A stretch of 64,000 nucleotides of DNA from JAXMCK01 sp046349395 (GTDB taxonomy: Bacteria; Pseudomonadota; Alphaproteobacteria; Geminicoccales; Geminicoccaceae), in NCBI GenBank assembly GCA_046349395.1, contig JAXMCK010000010.1, positions 84,744 through 148,743 on the forward strand, in the 5' to 3' direction. This document shows positions 16,880-24,507 of this stretch, piece by piece. The notes beneath the pieces are model-generated. The model had not been told where the DNA came from. It did no database searches and saw only the letters and a program-made list of their open reading frames with translations. The position numbers and the translations under genes were made by a program. The first letter of the stretch is position 1; each line of letters opens with the position of its first letter.

Positions 16880-17298
16880 TCGTCGTCGACGCCAGCGTCG
16901 CCGCGAAGTGGGTTCTCGACGAGCCCGGCAGCGAGGCGGCGACGGCCCTGCTCGACAGCAGCGATCCGCTTTGTGCCCCGGACTTGCTGCGGATCGAAGG
17001 GGCGGGTGCCATCAGCCGCCGCCTGCGCACGGGCCGGCTCGACCCGGAGGAAGCGCGCGAGCGGATCGAGAGCTGGCTGGAACTGGTCGGGCGCGGTGTT
17101 CTGGAGCTCGTGCCCTCAGGAGCCCTGATCCAGTCGGCCGCCGATCTTTCCGTCGAGCTGCGGCATCCGCTCGTCGACTGCCTCTACGTGGCGCTCGCCA
17201 TCCAGCGCTCGGCCGATCTCGTCACGGCCGATGCAGTCCTCGCCCGTCGTGCCGCTCCGTCCTGGCCGCGCGTCCGGCTCCTGGCGACCGACCGGTGA
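16876..17298 (+). CDS. vapC: VapC-type PIN-domain ribonuclease toxin
   Basis: 140 residues from TTG 16,876. The four acidic PIN residues are visible: Asp in IVVDASVAAKW, Glu in LLRIEGAGAI, Asp in HPLVDCLYVALA and Asp in LVTADAVL. VapC toxins cut specific tRNAs or rRNA unless held by VapB. The start overlaps the antitoxin stop. Its own TGA overlaps the GTG start of the DUF6513 gene, so this toxin is translationally tied to a cofactor-biosynthesis gene, which is unusual. Confidence 0.85.
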   Translation: MIVVDASVAAKWVLDEPGSEAATALLDSSDPLCAPDLLRIEGAGAISRRLRTGRLDPEEARERIESWLELVGRGVLELVPSGALIQSAADLSVELRHPLVDCLYVALAIQRSADLVTADAVLARRAAPSWPRVRLLATDR

Positions 17299-18692
17299 GC
17301 GAGCGCATCCTCTTCCTGACCGGCCATCTCGCCGAGCCCCGCCTGCGCCAGGTGTTGGAAGGCATGGGCGAGACGCCCTTCGCCTGGGAGGTGCGCAATC
17401 TGGGGGTCAAGGTCGCCGCCCTGATGACCCCTGAGATCATCCGCCGCCGCATCGGCCCGCTCGACGGCATCGACCGTATCGTGCTGCCCGGCCGCGCCAA
17501 GGGCGATCTCGCGGCGCTCGGTGCCGACCTCGGCGTACCAGTCGAGCTCGGACCCGACGAGCTGAAGGATCTCCCGCTTCATTTCGGCCGTAAGGCCAAG
17601 CGGCGCGACCTCACTCGTCACGACTGCCTCGTCTTCGCCGAGATCGTAGAGGCACCCACCCTCGACGTGGCCGGCATTCTGGATCGCGCCCGCCAGCTGC
17701 GCGCGGAAGGTGCCGACGTCATCGACCTCGGCTGCCTTCCGGGATCGCCCTTTCCGCACCTCGAGGACGCCGTCGTCGAACTTAAGGCCGACGGCTTCCG
17801 CGTCAGCGTCGACTCGGGCAACGCCGAGGAGCTTCGCCGGGGGGCCGGCGCCGGTGCCGACTATCTCCTGAGCCTGACCGAAGAGACGCTCGACCTCGCG
17901 TTCGAGACAGCGGCAGTCCCCATCCTCATTCCCGCCAAGCACGGCGACCTGCAGAGCCTCTTCCGCGCTGCCGACCGGCTCGACCAAGCGGGCCTGCCCT
18001 ACTTCGCCGACCCGATCCTCGACCCGATCCATTTCGGCTTCACCGACTCGATCTGCCGTTACCGCGACTTCCGCGCCGCCCGGCCCGAGGCCGCCATGCT
18101 CATGGGTGTGGGCAACCTCACCGAGCTGACTGACGCCGACACGACCGGCATCACGATGACGCTGATGGGCATCGTCTCCGAGCTTCGCATCGGTGCCGTG
18201 CTCGTCGTCCAGGTCAGCCCGCACTGCCGCCGCGCGGTTCGCGAGTCCGAGCTGGCCCGGCGGATCATGTATGCCGCGCGCGAGGATGCGAGCCTGCCAC
18301 AGGGCTACGACCCGGGCCTCCTCTGCCTGCGCGACCGCCGACCCTTCCCCGACAGCCCGGTCGAGATCGCCGAGATGGCGGCCCTGGTGAGCGATCCCAA
18401 CTACCGGATCGCCGTCGCCGAGGACGGCATCCACGTCTTCAACCGCGATGGCCACCACACCGCAGCCGACCCGTTCGACCTCTTCCCTCATCTCGGCGTC
18501 GAGGCCGACGGCGGCCACGCCTTCTATCTCGGTGTCGAACTGGCCCGGGCGCAGATCGCGCACCAGCTGGGCAAGCGCTACAACCAGGACAACGAGCTGC
18601 ACTGGGGGGTCGCGGTCGATCCGCCCGTGGAGGACTCCACCCACCTCAAGGCGGCAGGCGCCACCCTGCCGGCCCGACGCCGGAAAGCCTGA
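17295..18692 (+). CDS. DUF6513 / dihydropteroate synthase-like protein of the tetrahydromethanopterin cluster
   Basis: 465 residues from GTG 17,295 (overlapping the vapC stop). The N-terminal domain (1-130: ILFLTGHLAEPRLRQVLEGM...) is of the DUF6513 type. Residues about 140-300 resemble a pterin-binding TIM barrel (GADVIDLGCLPGSPFPHLEDAV, FRVSVDSGNAEELRRG, LLSLTEETLDL, PYFADPILDPIHFGF). The C-terminal part is conserved in the same group (LMGVGNLTELTDADTTGITMTLMGI). Such proteins accompany H4MPT genes in methylotrophs and are thought to join the pterin to ribofuranosylaminobenzene; that role is inferred. It overlaps the next gene by 1 bp. Confidence 0.82.
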   Translation: MSERILFLTGHLAEPRLRQVLEGMGETPFAWEVRNLGVKVAALMTPEIIRRRIGPLDGIDRIVLPGRAKGDLAALGADLGVPVELGPDELKDLPLHFGRKAKRRDLTRHDCLVFAEIVEAPTLDVAGILDRARQLRAEGADVIDLGCLPGSPFPHLEDAVVELKADGFRVSVDSGNAEELRRGAGAGADYLLSLTEETLDLAFETAAVPILIPAKHGDLQSLFRAADRLDQAGLPYFADPILDPIHFGFTDSICRYRDFRAARPEAAMLMGVGNLTELTDADTTGITMTLMGIVSELRIGAVLVVQVSPHCRRAVRESELARRIMYAAREDASLPQGYDPGLLCLRDRRPFPDSPVEIAEMAALVSDPNYRIAVAEDGIHVFNRDGHHTAADPFDLFPHLGVEADGGHAFYLGVELARAQIAHQLGKRYNQDNELHWGVAVDPPVEDSTHLKAAGATLPARRRKA

Positions 18693-19258
18693 TGGCCTTC
18701 ATCCGCGAGAGCATCGTCACCACGCGCAACGCGGACGGCACGGCGCACGTCGCCCCGCTCGGCGTCATCGAGGAGGACGACTGGCTCGTCATCGCCCCGT
18801 TCCGCCCCTCGACGACGCTGGAGAACCTGGAGCGCCACCCCTACGCCTGCGTAAACTACACGACCGACGTCCGTGTGTTCGCCGGCTGCGTCACCCGCCG
18901 CCAGCGCGACTGGCCGACGGTTGCGGCCGAGCGCATCCCCTGCCCGCGTCTGGCCGGTGCGGTCGCGCATACCGAGGTCAAGGTCGACGACGTCATCACC
19001 GACCCGCAGCGGCCCCGTTTCCTCTGCCGCCAGGTCCACGAGGCGAGCCATCACCCCTGGCGCGGCTTCAACCGCGCCCAGGCCGCCGTCGTCGAGGGGG
19101 CGATCCTCGTCTCCCGCCTGCACATGCTGCCGGCGGAGAAGATCGACAGCGAGATGGCCTATCTGACGATCGCCATCTCGAAGACCGCGGGACCGGCCGA
19201 GCAGGAGGCCTGGCGGTGGATCGAGGAAGCGGTGGCGGCCCATCGCGCCGCCACCTGA
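18692..19258 (+). CDS. DUF447 family protein of the tetrahydromethanopterin cluster
   Basis: 188 residues; ATG overlaps the previous stop by one base (TGATG). It starts IRESIVTTRNADGTAHVAPLGV, then DDWLVIAPFRPSTTLENLERHPYACVNYTTDV, typical of DUF447 proteins with an FMN-binding split-barrel fold. DUF447 genes occur in methanogens and in bacteria using tetrahydromethanopterin. The exact reaction is not established to my knowledge. Position directly behind the DUF6513 gene supports a cofactor role. Confidence 0.82.
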   Translation: MAFIRESIVTTRNADGTAHVAPLGVIEEDDWLVIAPFRPSTTLENLERHPYACVNYTTDVRVFAGCVTRRQRDWPTVAAERIPCPRLAGAVAHTEVKVDDVITDPQRPRFLCRQVHEASHHPWRGFNRAQAAVVEGAILVSRLHMLPAEKIDSEMAYLTIAISKTAGPAEQEAWRWIEEAVAAHRAAT

Positions 19259-19271
19259 GGTCGTCCCAGGG

Positions 19272-20033
19272 TTAGAACTGCACGCCGCGGGTCAGGGCAC
19301 CGTCGATGACGAGGTTGGTGCCGGTGGTGAAGCTCGAGGCCGGGCTCGAGAGGAAGACGACACCGCGCGCCACCTCTTCGGCCGTCGCCATGCGGCCGGT
19401 GGGGTTCAGGTCCATCGCTTTCTTGAACAAGTCCGGCAGGTTCTCCTCGACCCAGGGCCAGATGCCGCCAGCGAAGTAGGTATTGCCGGGCGAGACGCTG
19501 TTCACCCGGATCATCTTGCCCGCATGCTCGTACGCCATGCGCTGCGCATAGTGGATCAAGGCCGCCTTGATGGCTCCATAAGCAGGGCCGGTGAAGTCGA
19601 TCTCGCGGCCGGAGACCGAGGAGACGATCGTGATCGCCGCGTGCTTGGAGCTTTGGAGATGCGGCAGGGCGGCATTCACCGTCCGTACGGTGTGCATCAT
19701 GTCGATGTCGAACTGCTTCCGCCAGGACTCCTCCTCGTCCTGGACGGCCAGTGCCGAGACGTTCGGGATCACGATGTCGATCCCGCCCAGCGCCTTCGCC
19801 GAATTAGCTACCCAGCCTTCGAGCGCCGCCTTGTCGCCGACATCGATCGCCTCGCCGTAGGCGGTCACACCTTTCGCCTTCAGCTTCGCCACCGCCTCGT
19901 CGACCTCGGCCTTGGTGCGGGCGCAGATCGCGACATGCGCACCCTCGTCGGCCAGAATGTCGGCACAGCGCCGCCCGATGCCCTTGCTGCCGCCGGTGAC
20001 GATGGCCCGCAGGCCCTTCAGACCGAGATCCAT
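19272..20033 (-). CDS. SDR-family oxidoreductase
   Basis: 253 residues. It has the NAD(P)-binding TGGSKGIG motif near residue 14, NVSA in place of the usual NNAG, the catalytic Ser in SSVSG, YxxxK in YGAIKAALIHYAQRM, and a C-terminal LVIDGALTRG. It is convergent with the DUF447 gene (13-bp gap), so probably not part of that operon. The substrate is unknown; ketone or sugar-alcohol dehydrogenation is likely. Confidence 0.88.
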   Translation of the reverse strand: MDLGLKGLRAIVTGGSKGIGRRCADILADEGAHVAICARTKAEVDEAVAKLKAKGVTAYGEAIDVGDKAALEGWVANSAKALGGIDIVIPNVSALAVQDEEESWRKQFDIDMMHTVRTVNAALPHLQSSKHAAITIVSSVSGREIDFTGPAYGAIKAALIHYAQRMAYEHAGKMIRVNSVSPGNTYFAGGIWPWVEENLPDLFKKAMDLNPTGRMATAEEVARGVVFLSSPASSFTTGTNLVIDGALTRGVQF

Positions 20034-20136
20034 GCCTTCCCTCCCGTTGCCTTACCCGGCGCAACCGCCTTGCCGCCGAGGTAAGCCGCACTAGCCTCTA
20101 CGGCAACGCCGGAAGTAGCGAGGGGGGTGCCCGAAC

Positions 20137-20328
20137 GTGATCGAGCTGTTGCTGATCGTCTGCCTGCAGTCGCAGCCCGACAAATGCGAGGAGATCTACC
20201 TCACGCCGGGCCAGCCGGTGAGCATCATGCAGTGCATGTTCAACGGTGCCAAACAGGCGGCCCTCTGGGCGAAGGATCACCCCGGCTACGTCGTCAAGCG
20301 CTGGAACTGCGGCGAGCCCCGGGCCTGA
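20137..20328 (+). CDS. Small conserved-looking protein, unknown function
   Basis: 63 residues from GTG 20,137. The sequence begins MIELLLIVCLQSQPDKCEEIYL and contains four cysteines (positions 9, 17, 33 and 58) and the phrase HPGYVVKRWNCG. It has no clear signal peptide beyond a short hydrophobic start. It precedes the SHMT-like gene by about 43 bp in the same direction. I do not recognise the family. The cysteine pattern could bind a metal or form disulfides. Confidence 0.6.
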   Translation: MIELLLIVCLQSQPDKCEEIYLTPGQPVSIMQCMFNGAKQAALWAKDHPGYVVKRWNCGEPRA

Positions 20329-20371
20329 GCCACGGGTGCATGGGTTCTTCGGGCGTGCTAGTCGCACGTCC

Positions 20372-21625
20372 ATGACGAGCGACCTCGACTCCGATCCCGA
20401 TCTCGCCGCCGCCATCCGCAGCGAACTCGGCCGCCAGCGCCTGCAGATCGAGCTGATCGCGTCCGAGAACCATGTGAGCCCGCTGGTGCTGGCGGCGCAG
20501 GGCTCGGTGCTGACCAACAAGACGGTCGAGGGCCTGCCCGGTGCCCGCTACTATGGCGGGGCCGAGTACGCCGACGTGATCGAGCGCCTCGCGATCGAGC
20601 GCGCCTGCCGGCTTTTCGGCTGCCGCTTCGCCAACGTGCAGCCGCATTCCGGCAGCAACGCGAATGCCGCTGTCTTCTTGGCGTTGCTGAAGCTCGGCGA
20701 CCCGATCCTCGCCATGGACACCGCCGCCGGCGGCCACATCAGCCACGGCCACCCCGCCACGCTGACCGGGCGGGACTACACGATCCACCGCTACGGCGTG
20801 TCGCGCGAGAGCGAGCGGATCGACCTCGACGAGGTCCGCGATCTCGCCCGTCGCCACCGGCCGAAGCTGCTGGTCGCCGGCGGCTCAGCCTATCCCCGCG
20901 CCATCGACTTCGCGGGCCTGCGCGCCATCGCCGACGAGGTCGAGGCGAAGCTGCTGGTCGACATGGCGCACTTCGCCGGCCTCGTCGCCGCCGGCCTGCA
21001 CCCCCATCCCTTCCCGCACGCCCATGTCGTCACCACGACGACCTACAAGTCGCTGCGCGGGGCCCGCGGCGGCATCGTGCTGTGGGACGATCCCGAGCTG
21101 AGCCGTGCGCTCGATCTCGGCGTTTTTCCCGGCGTGCAAGGCTCGGTGCTGATGCACGGTGTGGCCGGCAAGGCCGCCTGCCTCGGCGAGGCGCTGCAAC
21201 CCTCCTTCCGGCACTATCAGGAAGGCGTGCTGGCGAACGCGCAGGCACTTGCCACCACCCTGCAGCAGTCCGGCTTCCGCCTCGTCACGGGTGGCACCGA
21301 TACCGGCATGCTGCTCGTCGACCTGCGCCCGAAAGGTGTCACGGGCGAGGCGGTGACGAAGGCGCTGGAGGCGGCCGGCCTCGCCTGCAACAAGAACATG
21401 ATTCCGTTCGATCCCCTGCCGCCGGAGACGGCGTCCGGCATCCGCCTGTCCAGCAACGCCGGCACCACCCGCGGCTTCGGTCGGCACGAGTTCCGCCGCG
21501 TCGGGCAGTGGATCGCCGCCATCGTCGCGGCTCTTCCGGACGCCGCCGATACCGCCGCCCGGATCCGCGGCGAGGTCGCTGATCTCTGCCGCGACTTCCC
21601 GCTCTACCCGGAGCTTTGCCCGTGA
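20372..21625 (+). CDS. Divergent serine hydroxymethyltransferase-like PLP enzyme
   Basis: 417 residues from ATG 20,372. It is clearly of the SHMT family: ELIASENHVSP, ARYYGGAEYADVIE, NVQPHSGSNANAAVF, VDMAHFAGLVAAG and the PLP lysine K226. Two positions differ from normal GlyA. The residue before the lysine is Tyr (TTTTYKSLRG, usually THK). The substrate-site motif usually reading SGIRVGTPA is SGIRLSSNA. SHMT moves C1 units between serine and a folate or pterin. Its stop overlaps the GTG of mfnB, so it may use tetrahydromethanopterin or serve methanofuran synthesis; that is inference. A normal glyA probably exists elsewhere. Confidence 0.8.
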   Translation: MTSDLDSDPDLAAAIRSELGRQRLQIELIASENHVSPLVLAAQGSVLTNKTVEGLPGARYYGGAEYADVIERLAIERACRLFGCRFANVQPHSGSNANAAVFLALLKLGDPILAMDTAAGGHISHGHPATLTGRDYTIHRYGVSRESERIDLDEVRDLARRHRPKLLVAGGSAYPRAIDFAGLRAIADEVEAKLLVDMAHFAGLVAAGLHPHPFPHAHVVTTTTYKSLRGARGGIVLWDDPELSRALDLGVFPGVQGSVLMHGVAGKAACLGEALQPSFRHYQEGVLANAQALATTLQQSGFRLVTGGTDTGMLLVDLRPKGVTGEAVTKALEAAGLACNKNMIPFDPLPPETASGIRLSSNAGTTRGFGRHEFRRVGQWIAAIVAALPDAADTAARIRGEVADLCRDFPLYPELCP

Positions 21626-22308
21626 CCCGGATGCTGGCGAGCGTGGCCGACCTCGCCGAGGCGAAGCTGGCCGTCGCCTGGGGTGCCGACTTCGTCGATC
21701 TCAAGAACCCGTCGATGGGGGCACTCGGCGCCTGGAAGCTCGACGACGCCAGAGCCGCCGTGGCGTCGATCGGCGGCCACCGACCCGTATCGGCCACCAT
21801 CGGCGACCTGCCGATGCGCCCCGACCTCGTCGCTGAGCACTCCGCGGCCATGGCCGACACCGGCGTCGATATCGTGAAGGTTGGCTTCTTCGGTAGCGGC
21901 GATACGGCCGGTTGCGCTGCGGCGCTGGAACCTCTCGCCGCCCGCGGCGTGAGGCTCGTCGCCGTCATGATGGCCGACCAGGCGCCCGATCTAAGTGTCG
22001 TCCCGCTCCTGGCCGCAGCCGGCTTCTACGGCGTCATGCTTGACACCGCCGACAAGTCGGCCGGCGGCCTGCGTCAACACCAGAACGAGCAGCAGTTGAC
22101 CGCCTTCCTCGCGTTGGCGCGCGCCAACGGACTGCTCACCGGCTTGGCGGGTTCGCTGGGTCTGCTGGACATCGGACTGCTCTCAGCGCTGCGGCCCGAC
22201 TATCTTGGCTTCCGGGGTGCCCTCTGCCGCGGCGGACGCATGGCCGGTCTCCACCGCGACGCCTTCCGCGCCGTCCGAGGTGCCCTGGACCTTCGCCTCG
22301 CCGCCTAG
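21622..22308 (+). CDS. mfnB: (5-formylfuran-3-yl)methyl phosphate synthase
   Basis: 228 residues from GTG 21,622, which overlaps the SHMT stop; TTG 21,616 and ATG 21,631 are alternatives. MfnB makes the furan precursor of methanofuran from two glyceraldehyde-3-phosphates. The two expected lysines are present: K28 in VDLKNPSMGALGA and K145 in LDTADKSAGGL. KVGFF and LAGSLG also fit the (beta/alpha)8 family (DUF556). Bacterial homologues occur in methylotrophs that use methanofuran and tetrahydromethanopterin. This is the most specific marker of methanofuran synthesis in the window. Confidence 0.9.
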   Translation: MTRMLASVADLAEAKLAVAWGADFVDLKNPSMGALGAWKLDDARAAVASIGGHRPVSATIGDLPMRPDLVAEHSAAMADTGVDIVKVGFFGSGDTAGCAAALEPLAARGVRLVAVMMADQAPDLSVVPLLAAAGFYGVMLDTADKSAGGLRQHQNEQQLTAFLALARANGLLTGLAGSLGLLDIGLLSALRPDYLGFRGALCRGGRMAGLHRDAFRAVRGALDLRLAA

Positions 22309-22955
22309 GCGACCGTCTCCACCGTCGTCGCGATCACGATCTGGACCGCCTCGACGATCGTCTCCAGCGCCATCGAGGCGAGATCGGCCCGCTGGCCAAG
22401 CTCCAGCCGCCCTTCCGCGGCCAGCGCCTGAATCATCGTCGCCACCTGTGCGGGCAGATAGGGCAGGTGCACGAAGCCCGCCGGGATGCCCGGATCGAGC
22501 AGGTCCAGCGTGTGGTACATGAGGGCGTTGCAGAGAAAGGCGCCGGCCGTGCCCGACAGATGCGACGGGATGCCGGCCGCCAGCAGGCGCTCCTGGATCA
22601 CCTCCAGTGGCAGCCGGGACAGATACGCGGCCGGTCCGTCGGGCCGTGCGGGCCCACGGAAAACGGCACCCTCATTGTCCGGGATCTCGAACGACAGATG
22701 GTTGACCGCGACCCGCTCCAGCCGGATCGCGGGCTCGCCCGGGTAGAGGCCGAGCGAGACGACGGCCCGGGGTGACGTGTCCCGTACCGCTGCCGCCAGC
22801 CGGTCCCGCAGGCCGGCCAGCGCTACCGGCAGCACCACACCGCGGACCGCGTGGCCCGCAATGTCGCTGCCGTCCAACGCCGCCACCACCTCGGCGGAGG
22901 GGTTTCGCCCCCGTCCGCCATAGGGTGCGAAGCCGGTGAGGAGGACCGTCCCCAC
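22305..22955 (-). CDS. pcp: Pyroglutamyl-peptidase I (peptidase C15)
   Basis: 216 residues. It removes N-terminal pyroglutamate from peptides. The catalytic triad is visible: E80 in AIRLERVAVN, C142 in GAFLCNALMY and H163 in GFVHLPYLP. The start MGTVLLTGFAPYGG is typical. It is convergent with mfnB and shares a CTAG overlap of stop codons. The following minus-strand neighbour upstream is the amidase, whose stop codon (22,956) directly abuts this gene's start, so the two are co-transcribed. Confidence 0.9.
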   Translation of the reverse strand: MGTVLLTGFAPYGGRGRNPSAEVVAALDGSDIAGHAVRGVVLPVALAGLRDRLAAAVRDTSPRAVVSLGLYPGEPAIRLERVAVNHLSFEIPDNEGAVFRGPARPDGPAAYLSRLPLEVIQERLLAAGIPSHLSGTAGAFLCNALMYHTLDLLDPGIPAGFVHLPYLPAQVATMIQALAAEGRLELGQRADLASMALETIVEAVQIVIATTVETVA

Positions 22956-24479
22956 CTAGTGCTTCTTCCAGTTCACGCCCTGCTCGAAGGCGTGGGCGGC
23001 ACGGTAGATGGTGCTCTCGTCGTACATCCGGCCGATCAGCATGAGACCGACCGGCAGGCCGTCGACGGTGCCGCAGGGCAGGCTCATCGCCGGGTGGTGC
23101 GTGGCGTCGAAGGGTGCCGTGTTCGGGATCATCTCGAACGCCCGCGCCAGGATCTCGGGCAGCGGCGCATCCGCCTCCGGCAGCTTCGTCGCCACCATCG
23201 GCACCGTCGGCATCAGCAGCAGGTCGTACTTGCCGAGTGCCTCGTCATAGGCCGCACGCAGCCGGCGCACGAGGTTCTGCGCCTTCGCATAGTAATGGCC
23301 ACGGTAATGCTTCACCATGTAGTGGCCGAGCAGCATCGTGTTCTTCAGCGTGTCGGACAGCTCATTGGCCCGCTCGCGCCAGGCACTGTGGGCATTGAGC
23401 AGACTGTTGACGTAGAGCCCCTGCCAGTTGAAGCCGAAGCCGTTGCCCAGCATCATCTGGATGGTGGCACCCTCGGCCGCGACCGGCAGCCAGATGGCGA
23501 TTCCCGTGCGGTGCTGGATGATCGAGACGTTCTCGACCTTGGCCCCCAGCTTGGTGAAGGCCTGGGCCGCCTTGCGCACGACCTTGTCCGAGGCCTCCAG
23601 CGACTGCGGCCAGCCGAAGCCCTCCTCGACGACGCCGATCCGCAGGCCCTCGATGCCCTTGCCCAGCGCCTTCGTGTAGCGCTCGCCGGCGCCCGCATAC
23701 TGGCGCGGGTCGAGCCCGTCCGGCCCCGCCAGAACCTCCAGCAGCAGCGCATTGTCCTCGACCGTGCCCGTGATTGGCCCGGTATGGTCGAGCGTCAGCT
23801 CGATCGGCATGATGCCTGTGTAGGGGACGAGTCCGTGGGTCGGCTTCATGCCGTAGGTGCCGCAGAAGGCGGACGGCATGCGGATCGACCCGCCCTGGTC
23901 GCCGCCGATCGCCATCTCGCACTCGCCGTTGGCGACGACCGCGGCACTGCCCGACGACGAGCCGCCGGCCGAGTAGCCGGGCTTGTGCGGGTTGTGGACG
24001 GGGCCGGTGGCGCTGGTGTGGCTGCCGCCCGAGAAGCAGAAGCACTCGCACACCGTCTTGCCGATGATGGTGCCGCCGGCATCGAGGATGCGGGTCACGA
24101 TGGTGGCGTCCACGTCCGGCACGTAGCCTTCGAGCGTGGAGGAGCCGTTCATCATCGGCACGCCGGCGACGCAGACATTGTCCTTGATCGCGACCCGCTT
24201 GCCCTTGAGCTTGCCGCGCGCCGCCCCCTGGATCTCCGTCTTCACGTACCAGGCACCGAGGCGATTCTCGTGATGGTCGGGGCGCCGGCCTGGGGCGCGG
24301 GGCCAGCGCACCTCGGGCAGCTCGTTGGGCATCTTGTCGACGAGGTTGTAGGCGTCGATGTTCGGCTGCAGGGCCGCCAGATGCGCCTCCAGCTCGGACG
24401 GCGTCATGTCGAGGCCGAGCTCCTCGGCGATGTCCTCGAACTGATCGAGTGTCGGCAGCTTCACCGTTCCGAGCGTCAT
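22956..24479 (-). CDS. Amidase (amidase signature family)
   Basis: 507 residues from ATG 24,479 with a perfect GGAGG upstream. The Ser-cisSer-Lys machinery is visible: K99 in AIKDNV, the GGSSSGSA block near 172-179 and nucleophile S198 in GGDQGGSIRMPS. The family hydrolyses amides to acid and ammonia. The substrate is unknown. It lies just downstream of the Gfo/Idh/MocA gene (28-bp gap) and upstream of pcp, all on the minus strand. The start MTLGTVKLPTLDQFEDIAEELGL resembles long amidases acting on amino-acid or aryl amides. Confidence 0.88.
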   Translation of the reverse strand: MTLGTVKLPTLDQFEDIAEELGLDMTPSELEAHLAALQPNIDAYNLVDKMPNELPEVRWPRAPGRRPDHHENRLGAWYVKTEIQGAARGKLKGKRVAIKDNVCVAGVPMMNGSSTLEGYVPDVDATIVTRILDAGGTIIGKTVCECFCFSGGSHTSATGPVHNPHKPGYSAGGSSSGSAAVVANGECEMAIGGDQGGSIRMPSAFCGTYGMKPTHGLVPYTGIMPIELTLDHTGPITGTVEDNALLLEVLAGPDGLDPRQYAGAGERYTKALGKGIEGLRIGVVEEGFGWPQSLEASDKVVRKAAQAFTKLGAKVENVSIIQHRTGIAIWLPVAAEGATIQMMLGNGFGFNWQGLYVNSLLNAHSAWRERANELSDTLKNTMLLGHYMVKHYRGHYYAKAQNLVRRLRAAYDEALGKYDLLLMPTVPMVATKLPEADAPLPEILARAFEMIPNTAPFDATHHPAMSLPCGTVDGLPVGLMLIGRMYDESTIYRAAHAFEQGVNWKKH

Positions 24480-24507
24480 GGCGTCCCTCCTGAGCGACGG
24501 TTGTTGT

